Source: an uncultured Eggerthellaceae bacterium (lineage in GTDB: Bacteria > Actinomycetota > Coriobacteriia > Coriobacteriales > Eggerthellaceae). Taken from it: a DNA stretch of 47,512 nt. The position numbers were made by a program, and so were the translations under genes. This document shows positions 41,523-47,512 of the stretch, one piece after another (position 1 is the first letter of the stretch; each line of letters begins with the position of its first letter). The stretch spans positions 1-47,512 of the forward strand of contig CAJTXX010000012.1 of the NCBI GenBank assembly GCA_910584145.1. Reading direction: 5' to 3'. Below the pieces are notes generated by a model. The model ran no database searches, was not told the origin of the DNA, and worked only from the letters and a program-made list of their open reading frames with translations.

Positions 41523-41986
41523 CGCGCGCTCCGCTCGCGCCAAGAGCGCAGGAGGGCATCCTCGCGCGCTTCCATGATGGCAGCCTCGTCGTCGGCCATG
41601 TGATCGTAGCCGCACAGGTGCAGCAGGCCGTGCACTACCAAGAGCTCTATCTCCTGTGCGAGGGTCTGGCCGTACTCGGCGGCCTGCCGCTCGGCCACAT
41701 CGGGCGCGATGATGACATCCCCTAGCTCGTAGGGCGCCTCACCCGGCGCTGCGGCGGACAGCTCGTCGCAGAGGGAGTCGCACTCGAACGACAGCACGTC
41801 GGTCGGGCCCTCCTTCCCGCGGAAGCGGCCGTTCAGCTCGGTCATCTCGGCATCGTCGACGAAGCTGACCGACACCTCGCACGAAGCGGGCGCATCCTCG
41901 GCTGCGAGCACATGCTCGGCGAGCTCCCTCACCGGGATGGCGGCCATATCGGCGCTGCGGTAACCGTCGGATACGAGTATCTCCAT
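41519..41986 (-). CDS. ybeY: Endoribonuclease YbeY
   Basis: Metal-dependent RNase for 16S rRNA 3' maturation and ribosome quality control, 155 aa. The zinc motif HGLLHLCGYDH holds His119, His123 and His129. The conserved TDVLSF is at 62-67. It overlaps phoH by one base (TGATG) and dgkA by four, so phoH-ybeY-dgkA-era is tightly coupled. PhoH-YbeY linkage is common and suggests joint RNA metabolism. Confidence 0.95.
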   Translation of the reverse strand: MEILVSDGYRSADMAAIPVRELAEHVLAAEDAPASCEVSVSFVDDAEMTELNGRFRGKEGPTDVLSFECDSLCDELSAAAPGEAPYELGDVIIAPDVAERQAAEYGQTLAQEIELLVVHGLLHLCGYDHMADDEAAIMEAREDALLRSWRERSAR

Positions 41987-42951
41987 CAGCGCACCTCCGC
42001 TGCTCGATCGTAGGCGGCGACGATAGCCGCCACCAATGAATTGCGCACGACATCCTTGCCGGAGAACGTGCAGAAGGCGATGCCGTCCACGTCGGCGAGC
42101 ACGCTGCGCGCCTGCTTCAGGCCCGATGCGCCGCGCGGCAGATCGGTCTGCGTCTCGTCGCCGGTGATGACCATCTTCGAGGCGTCGCCGAGCCTCGTCA
42201 GGAACATCTTCATCTGCTCGGGCGTGGTGTTCTGCGCCTCGTCGAGGATGATGAAGCTATTGTTCAAGGTGCGCCCGCGCATGAATGCGAGCGGCGCTAT
42301 CTCGATGGTCCCCTGCTCCAGGAGCGCATGCGTGCGCTCGGCGTCGGTCATGTCGAACAGCGCGTCATAGAGCGGGCGTATGTAGGGGTCGACCTTCTCG
42401 GTGAGCGTGCCGGGCAGGAAGCCCAGGTTCTCCCCTGCCTCCACGATGGGCCGCGACAAGATGATGCGCGACACCTCCTTGCGCGCGAGCGCGCTTATGG
42501 CCATGGCCATGGCCAGGTAGGTCTTGCCCGTGCCGGCCGGGCCGATGCCGAACGTGATGATGTTGTCGCGGATGGCGTCCACATAGCGCTTCTGACCGGC
42601 GGTCTTGGGACGGATGGCGTGCCCGCGATGCGAGAGCACGATGTCCGCCCGCAGCTCGGCAGGGGCCATGTCGGCTTCGCGGAGGAGCGCGATGGCGCGG
42701 CGCACCGCATCCTCATCGAGCACGATGCCCTGGCGGGCGCGCTCGAACATATCGTCGAGCAGGGCTGCTGCGCGCTGCGCCTCGGCCTGCTCGCCGGTTA
42801 TGGTGAAGGTGTCGCCCCGCAGCGCGATGCGCGCATCGAGAGCGTCTTGGATGAGATGCAAGAGGCTGTCCGCCTGGCCGGTGATGGCCACGGCATCGAC
42901 GCCCTGCGGCAGCGGGAGCTCTATCCGGATGATCTCTGACATGCGGGCCAT
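41986..42951 (-). CDS. phoH: PhoH family ATPase
   Basis: PhoH-like P-loop ATPase, 321 aa. An N-terminal KH-like region (about 15-75) precedes the motor. Walker A is GPAGTGKT (137-144), Walker B is FIILDEAQN, and VITGDETQTDLP follows. Family members are linked to RNA processing and phosphate or stress responses; the precise activity is unsettled. ATG 42951 or the in-frame ATG 42942 (MSEIIRIELP) could be the start; neither has a strong ribosome-binding site. It lies 30 bp downstream of mtaB. Confidence 0.94.
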   Translation of the reverse strand: MARMSEIIRIELPLPQGVDAVAITGQADSLLHLIQDALDARIALRGDTFTITGEQAEAQRAAALLDDMFERARQGIVLDEDAVRRAIALLREADMAPAELRADIVLSHRGHAIRPKTAGQKRYVDAIRDNIITFGIGPAGTGKTYLAMAMAISALARKEVSRIILSRPIVEAGENLGFLPGTLTEKVDPYIRPLYDALFDMTDAERTHALLEQGTIEIAPLAFMRGRTLNNSFIILDEAQNTTPEQMKMFLTRLGDASKMVITGDETQTDLPRGASGLKQARSVLADVDGIAFCTFSGKDVVRNSLVAAIVAAYDRAAEVR

Positions 42952-42981
42952 TGTATCATCTGCCCTGCGCGCGCGAGCACC

Positions 42982-44217
42982 TCATGCGCCCGTATCGGGC
43001 AAGCGCCCATCGCGCACGAGCTCTATATCGGCGAACGACCCTTCGGCGAGGCTGCCATCTGCGCGCACTTCGTGGTAGCTCTCGGTGCGCGCCCGACCGC
43101 GCTCTGCCACGACGCAGCGCTCGATGCGCCCGCAGCGCGCGAGGAAGTCGGCCTCGCGCAGCTCATCTGAGAGCTGCCGCAGCGCCCGGGCGCGCTGCGC
43201 TCTCACCTCGAAGGGGACCTGATCGGCGCGCGCGGCGGCCGGCGTCCCCTTGCGCTCCGAATACGGGAACACGTGCACCTTCGAGAAGCCGACCGCGCGC
43301 ACGAGCTGCATGGTCTGCTCGAAGTCGGCGTCCGTCTCGCCCGGGAAGCCGGCTATGGCATCGGTGCTCAGGCTGATAGTGGGCACGGCGCGCACGATGC
43401 GCGCGACCGTGTCGGCGAAGCCCGCGCTGTCGTAGGGCCGCGCCATCTGGCGCAGCACCGCGCTGCTCCCCGATTGCAGCGGCAGATGCAGGTGGCGGCA
43501 CACCCTGCCCTCGGCCGAGGCCAGCACGTCGATGAGCGCATCGTCGACATCGCCCGGCTCCACGCTTGATATGCGGAAGCGGCAGGGGCGGCCCGCATCG
43601 TCGACCAGATGCGCGGTGGCATCCATCAGCTGCACGAGCAAGGCCGCCAGATCGAGCACGCCGTCGCGGTACGTTCCCAGGTTGATGCCGGTGAGCACGA
43701 TCTCGCGCACCCCGGTGCGGGCGAGCTCCGCGCATTCACGCATCACCTGCTGCGCGCTCATGCTGCGCGCCCGGCTGCGCGCCACGTGCACGATGCAATA
43801 CGTGCACGCGTTGTCGCATCCGTCCTGCACCTTCACTCCGCGCCGCGCGCGGCTGGCGCCGATCTGGCAGGCGGCCGCACCGTCGAGCTCGGCTCCGATA
43901 TCGGCGAGCACGGCATCCATGCCCGCTTTCGGCACCACGCGCACCCGTTCGCTCATGGAGGCGAATGCATCGGGCGCGATGGCCGCAGCGCATCCGGTGA
44001 CGATGACGCGCGCCTGCGGGTTGCGGTTCAGGGCGCCGCGCACGGCCTTCCGCGTCTTCTTCTCAGCCTCACCTGTCACCGTGCAGGTGTTCACGATGAT
44101 GACATCGGCCTCGGGAAGCGGTGCGGGCGCAGCGCCCGCTGCGGCGAGGGCGGCTTCGTAGGAATCGGATTCGACGCGGTTCACCTTGCACCCGAGGTTC
44201 ACCACGGAGAACCTCAT
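42982..44217 (-). CDS. mtaB: tRNA t6A37 methylthiotransferase
   Basis: Radical-SAM methylthiotransferase that converts t6A37 to ms2t6A37, 411 aa. First-cluster Cys are Cys10 (NLGCKVNRVESD), Cys45 (NTCTVTGEA) and Cys76 (VTGCAA). The radical SAM cluster is C134-x3-C138-x2-C141 in CDNACTYCIVHVARSRARS. The GCKVN and NTCTVT signatures identify MtaB rather than MiaB or RimO. ATG 44217 overlaps the rsmE stop by 4 bp; the longer frame upstream is antiparallel-frame shadow of rsmE. The dnaJ-rsmE-mtaB order matches B. subtilis dnaJ-yqeT-yqeU-yqeV. Confidence 0.96.
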   Translation of the reverse strand: MRFSVVNLGCKVNRVESDSYEAALAAAGAAPAPLPEADVIIVNTCTVTGEAEKKTRKAVRGALNRNPQARVIVTGCAAAIAPDAFASMSERVRVVPKAGMDAVLADIGAELDGAAACQIGASRARRGVKVQDGCDNACTYCIVHVARSRARSMSAQQVMRECAELARTGVREIVLTGINLGTYRDGVLDLAALLVQLMDATAHLVDDAGRPCRFRISSVEPGDVDDALIDVLASAEGRVCRHLHLPLQSGSSAVLRQMARPYDSAGFADTVARIVRAVPTISLSTDAIAGFPGETDADFEQTMQLVRAVGFSKVHVFPYSERKGTPAAARADQVPFEVRAQRARALRQLSDELREADFLARCGRIERCVVAERGRARTESYHEVRADGSLAEGSFADIELVRDGRLPDTGA

Positions 44218-45020
44218 GATGCGCCCCCGGCGCTGCGGGTGCCCATGCAGCCCAGCTCGTAGAGCACGAGCGCGGGCGCCACGATGCCCGCCGTCTCGGT
44301 GCGCAGGATGGAAGGGCCGAGCGTGACCGCGCTGGCGCGCGGGTTGCAGGCGGTGAAGCGCGCCACCTCCGCCTCGGTGAGCCCTCCCTCCGGGCCCACC
44401 ACCACCGCGATGCGCGCATCGGCTGCTGGCGTGAACGAGGCTGCGAGCGCATGGTCGATCGCGTCGCCCAGAGCCGCCGTGCCGGGCGCTTCCTCCCAGC
44501 ACACCAGCACCGCCGTGGCGCCGCTGAGCAGCGCGCACGCCTCCCCGACCCCCATAGGCGCGCTCACCTCGGGCACGCGCATCTGTCCCGATTGCATGGC
44601 CGCGCTCTTCGCGATGGCCCGCCAGCGCTCGGCCTTCTTGGCTCCGCGCGCCGCATCGAGGCGCACGACGGAGCGCTCGCACGCGAGCGGCACGAAGGCT
44701 GCCACGCCGAGCTCGGTGGCGTGGCGCATCACGTCGTCCATCTTGTCGCCCTTCGCGAGCCCCTGCACCAGCACGACATGCGGCATCGCCGGTGCATCGA
44801 GATGCCGTGCGATGCGCACGATGGGCACCCCGTCGGCGATATCGCAGATCTCGCACTCGAAATGATCCTGCACGGCATCGACCACAGCCACATGCTCGCC
44901 GCGCTCGAGGCGCAGCACCTTGGCATGGCGCGCGTCGTCAGGCGAGAGCCGCAGCGGGAAGGAGGGCGCCTCCTCGGCGCCGATCGCCTGCTCGTCGAGG
45001 AAGAAGCGATGCAGCGCCAT
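44214..45020 (-). CDS. rsmE: 16S rRNA (uracil1498-N3)-methyltransferase
   Basis: SPOUT-fold methyltransferase for 16S rRNA U1498, 268 aa. An N-terminal PUA-like domain (MALHRFFLDEQ ... DDARHAKVLRLERGE) is followed by the knotted SAM-binding domain with VVVGPEGGLTEAEV and VTLGPSILRTETA. ATG 45020 is one base after the dnaJ stop. It overlaps mtaB. prmA, which separates dnaJ and rsmE in B. subtilis, is missing here. Confidence 0.96.
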   Translation of the reverse strand: MALHRFFLDEQAIGAEEAPSFPLRLSPDDARHAKVLRLERGEHVAVVDAVQDHFECEICDIADGVPIVRIARHLDAPAMPHVVLVQGLAKGDKMDDVMRHATELGVAAFVPLACERSVVRLDAARGAKKAERWRAIAKSAAMQSGQMRVPEVSAPMGVGEACALLSGATAVLVCWEEAPGTAALGDAIDHALAASFTPAADARIAVVVGPEGGLTEAEVARFTACNPRASAVTLGPSILRTETAGIVAPALVLYELGCMGTRSAGGAS

Positions 45021-45021
45021 A

Positions 45022-46161
45022 TCAGCTGAGCGCGTCGCGCAGCTTCTGGAGGGGCGAGCGCACCTCGGTGCAGTTCTCGCCCATCTCCCCTGCCAGCTTC
45101 TCCAGGAGCTCGCGTTCCTTCTTCGACAGCTTCTTGGGGATGCTGATGGCGATATGCGCATACAGGTCGCCGCGGGCATCGCTGCGCACCTTGGGCATGC
45201 CGGCGCCCTTCACGCGCACCACATCGCCCATCTGGGTGCCGTGGGGCACTTTGACGCGCACCTCCTCGCCTTCGAGGATGCCGTCGATGAGCACGCTCGA
45301 GCCGAGCGCTGCCTGCACCATGGATATGTCGATCTGCGCGTGGAGGTCGTCACCGTCGCGCTCGAAGTACTCGTGGGGCTGCACGCGCGCCGTCACGATG
45401 AGGTCGCCCGCGGGCGCACCCTGGAGCCCCGCTTCGCCGAAGCCCGCCACGCGCAGCTGCTGGCCATCGCGTATGCCGGCGGGTATCTCCACCGAGACGC
45501 GCTGACGGTCGGGGATGCGCCCCTGGCCGCCGCATTCGCTGCAAGCGCCTTCGATGCTCTCGCCGGTGCCGGCGCATTGCGGGCAGGTCTGCGCCGACTG
45601 CATGTCGCCCAAGATGGTGCGCTGCACGGTGACCACGCGGCCCGTGCCATTGCACTCGGCGCACTTCACCGCCTTGCCGCCCTCGCCGAGGCCCGTAGCA
45701 TCGCAGTCGGGGCATGGGGCCAGACGGTCGTAGACCAGCTCCTTCTTCGTGCCGGATGCCGCCTCCTCGAGGGTTATCTTCAATCCGATGCCCATGTCGC
45801 GGCCGTCCTTGCGCACCGGACGCGCGGAGGTGGCGCCGAAGCCGCTGAAGAACGATGAGAAGATATCGCCCACGCCGCCGAAGCCACCACCGAAGATATC
45901 CTCGAAGTCGACATAGCCGCTGCCACCGCCAGCTGCGCCGGGGATGGTGCCGAAGCGGTCGTACTGGGCGCGCTTCGATGCATCGGAGAGCACATCGTAG
46001 GCCTCGTTGAGCTCCTTGAACTCGTCCTCGGCGTCGGGCGACTTGTTCACGTCCGGATGCAGCTCGCGTGCGCGGTGGCGGTAGGCTTTCTTTATCTCAG
46101 CATCGGTCGCGTTGCGGCTGACGCCCAATATCTCGTACAGGTCTTTCGTAGCGGTCGGCAT
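45022..46161 (-). CDS. dnaJ: Chaperone protein DnaJ
   Basis: Full-length type I J-protein, 379 aa, co-chaperone of DnaK. The J domain has HPD at 35-37. A Gly/Phe region (GGGFGGVGDIFSSFFSGFG) follows. The zinc domain has four CxxCxGxG-type repeats: CPDCDATG, CAECNGTG, CPQCAGTG and CSECGGQG. Two beta C-terminal domains end the protein. It follows hrcA by 6 bp and should be under CIRCE control. dnaK and grpE are absent from this locus. Confidence 0.96.
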   Translation of the reverse strand: MPTATKDLYEILGVSRNATDAEIKKAYRHRARELHPDVNKSPDAEDEFKELNEAYDVLSDASKRAQYDRFGTIPGAAGGGSGYVDFEDIFGGGFGGVGDIFSSFFSGFGATSARPVRKDGRDMGIGLKITLEEAASGTKKELVYDRLAPCPDCDATGLGEGGKAVKCAECNGTGRVVTVQRTILGDMQSAQTCPQCAGTGESIEGACSECGGQGRIPDRQRVSVEIPAGIRDGQQLRVAGFGEAGLQGAPAGDLIVTARVQPHEYFERDGDDLHAQIDISMVQAALGSSVLIDGILEGEEVRVKVPHGTQMGDVVRVKGAGMPKVRSDARGDLYAHIAISIPKKLSKKERELLEKLAGEMGENCTEVRSPLQKLRDALS

Positions 46162-46167
46162 ATCGCT

Positions 46168-46905
46168 CTACCCATTCTCTCCCATCGCATCCTGCGCCGC
46201 TTTCACGGCGCGGATCACCCCTGTGTAGTCCATGCGAGTCGGCCCGATGACGGCGATGATGCCCCGGGCGGCGCCGCGCCCGTAGATGCCGGTTATCACC
46301 GATACGCCGGACAGGCCGGCGGATGCGTTCTCGCTCCCGATGCGCACCATTATATTGTCAGCGCGCCGGCCCTCGCCGTTGAATACGCTGAGCAGCACCG
46401 ATTCATCTTCCAGTATCTCCATGAGCGGCAGCAGCGTCGAGGAGTCTTGGAACTCGGGTTTGCGCAGAAGGGCCGAGAGCCCCATGCGCGATATCTGGCG
46501 CAGGTGCGTCTGCCCTTGATCGGGCGGCGTCACCAGCGACAAGCAGTCGGTCAGACGAGCGAGCTCGGCTGAGGTGCGCTCCATCAGGTCGTCGAGCGCA
46601 TCGGCGCTCTGGCGCAGCTTCTCCACGAGGCTGCGATGCGGATGGCTGTCGCCGAGCGCGCCCGACGAGATGATCTCCTCCACGTAGGCGCGATAGCCCG
46701 CATCGGTGGGGATGCGCCCGGCTGAGGTGTGCGGCTGCTGGATGAAGCCCTCTTCTTCGAGCGCGGACAGGTCGTTGCGCACGGTGGCTGAGCTGACGCC
46801 CAGCCCATAGTGCTCGACGATGGTGCGCGAGCCCACGGGCAGCGCATGCGCGATGTATTCCTCGATGAGGGCGCGGAGGACCTGTTGGCGCCGGTCGGTG
46901 AGCAT
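46168..46905 (-). CDS. hrcA: Heat-inducible transcription repressor HrcA (compact form)
   Basis: HrcA represses chaperone genes by binding CIRCE. The N-terminal winged helix (LTDRRQQVLRALIEEYI ... PVGSRTIVEHYGLGVSSATVRNDL) and the C-terminal GAF-like end (IAVIGPTRMDYTGVI) are both intact. The protein is only 245 aa against the usual 330-350. Sequence jumps from DCLSLVTPPDQGQTHLRQI to RKPEFQDSSTLLPL, so most of the middle, including the inserted dimerising region, is missing. No frameshift is visible. ATG 46905 follows GCGAGGAAG. A CIRCE-like element lies 36 bp upstream. Confidence 0.92.
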   Translation of the reverse strand: MLTDRRQQVLRALIEEYIAHALPVGSRTIVEHYGLGVSSATVRNDLSALEEEGFIQQPHTSAGRIPTDAGYRAYVEEIISSGALGDSHPHRSLVEKLRQSADALDDLMERTSAELARLTDCLSLVTPPDQGQTHLRQISRMGLSALLRKPEFQDSSTLLPLMEILEDESVLLSVFNGEGRRADNIMVRIGSENASAGLSGVSVITGIYGRGAARGIIAVIGPTRMDYTGVIRAVKAAQDAMGENG

Positions 46906-46940
46906 CTTCCTCGCTTCCGTCTGCTGATATCGCTGCCATT

Positions 46941-46967
46941 TTAGCAGCCAACGGCCGAGAGTGCTAA
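46941..46967 (-). promoter_or_regulatory. CIRCE element upstream of hrcA-dnaJ
   Basis: One arm is perfect (GAGTGCTAA, 46959-46967). After the usual 9-nt spacer the other arm reads TTAGCAGCC (46941-46949) against consensus TTAGCACTC, so two of nine positions differ. It directly abuts the hemW stop codon. Confidence 0.85.
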
Positions 46968-47512
46968 TCAGCTGCCGCTCAGCTCCAGAAGCGCTCCATA
47001 CAGCTCGTTGCCGCAGAGCCAGCCGCGTCGGGTGGGCCTCCAAGCGCCGCGCTCATGCTCCGCCAAGCCAGCTTCGGCCAGCCGGGCGAAGGCGGCGGGC
47101 GCATCGGGCAGCAGCCCGGACGCGCGCTCGAGCATGCTGTCGGGCACGCCCGCGGCGGTGCGCATGGCGAGCATCAGGTCCTCGGCGGCCATCTGCGCGG
47201 CGTCGAGGTCGTCGACCACCTGGCCGTCCTGCACGCGCATGCGGCGTTGCGCGTTCTGGGTCATAGTGGTGGCCGAAGTGCCGATGCCCAGATAGGGCAC
47301 GCCATGCCAGTACGCGGAGTTGTGGCGGCTCTCGAAGCCGGGGCGCGCGTAGCTCGCCACCTCGTAGCGCGCGAAGCCTGCCTCGCAGAGGATGCGCTCG
47401 GCGGCCTCCATCATGTCGGCTTGCGCGTCGTCGTCGGGCTCTGCCACCTCTCCGGCGCGCACCATGTTGGCGAACGGGGTGCCCTCTTCCACCGTGAGCG
47501 GGTAGATGCTCG
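46968..47512 (-). CDS. hemW: Radical SAM heme chaperone HemW (C-terminal part; runs off the window)
   Basis: Only the C-terminal 180 or so residues are present; the frame is open to the window end (SIYPLTVEEGTPF) and the radical SAM Cys lie outside. Visible HemW features are EEGTPFANM, YEVASYARPGFESRHNSAYW and YLGIGTSA, then a winged-helix-like end. HemW carries heme to respiratory enzymes and is often misnamed coproporphyrinogen oxidase HemN. The hemW-hrcA order is the same as in B. subtilis. It ends directly at the CIRCE of hrcA. Confidence 0.93.
   Translation of the reverse strand, partial: SIYPLTVEEGTPFANMVRAGEVAEPDDDAQADMMEAAERILCEAGFARYEVASYARPGFESRHNSAYWHGVPYLGIGTSATTMTQNAQRRMRVQDGQVVDDLDAAQMAAEDLMLAMRTAAGVPDSMLERASGLLPDAPAAFARLAEAGLAEHERGAWRPTRRGWLCGNELYGALLELSGS

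Overview
The window is 47.5 kb of gene-dense, high-GC bacterial chromosome with no phage, IS, CRISPR, tRNA or rRNA genes. Several features point to Coriobacteriia, most likely the Eggerthellaceae (Slackia/Eggerthella-like): high GC; RNase Y and RNase J instead of RNase E; a MenA-type prenyltransferase for menaquinone; a meso-DAP pathway (dapA, dapB, dapF); an indolepyruvate:ferredoxin oxidoreductase with phenylacetate-CoA ligases; and a SpoVS protein in an actinobacterium. The genus cannot be fixed from this sequence.

Layout. (1) 1-10.7 kb, plus strand: a VanW/peptidoglycan-binding protein cut by the window edge, then a cassette for aromatic 2-oxo acid metabolism, paaK-ACT ... iorA-iorB-ACT-paaK. 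A D,D-carboxypeptidase and a zinc-ribbon FHA protein sit inside it. gluQ closes the block. (2) 10.7-14.2 kb, mostly minus: menA, a lipoprotein, an orphan hypothetical (plus), a small membrane protein, then dut and nrdR. (3) lexA (plus) has a near-consensus promoter with two LexA boxes and diverges from nrdR-dut. (4) 14.9-24.2 kb, minus: recA (own SOS promoter)-recX-rny-GHKL ATPase and spoVS-miaB-miaA-dapF-hflX. (5) 24.5-37.7 kb, minus: rpsO-pnp-dapB-dapA-rnj-ftsK-RodZ-like-yajQ-rimO-pgsA::cinA. (6) 37.95-47.5 kb, minus: hemW-hrcA-dnaJ-rsmE-mtaB-phoH-ybeY-dgkA-era-PASTA protein-recO.

Regions 4-5 and region 6 each resemble, from memory, a classic Firmicutes neighbourhood (B. subtilis rpsO...spoIIIE-pgsA-cinA-recA-rny-ymdB-spoVS-miaB, and hemN-hrcA...era-recO). 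The boundary between the two blocks is marked by a 99-bp imperfect palindrome.

The most interesting departures from those neighbourhoods are: an uncharacterised GHKL-type ATPase in the place of ymdB between rny and spoVS; a PgsA-CinA fusion protein; a kinase-less PASTA protein with a zinc ribbon; a compact HrcA lacking roughly 90 residues, behind a half-degenerate CIRCE; the mirrored paaK/ACT pairs around iorAB; and LexA boxes placed so that SOS control may reach nrdR-dut.
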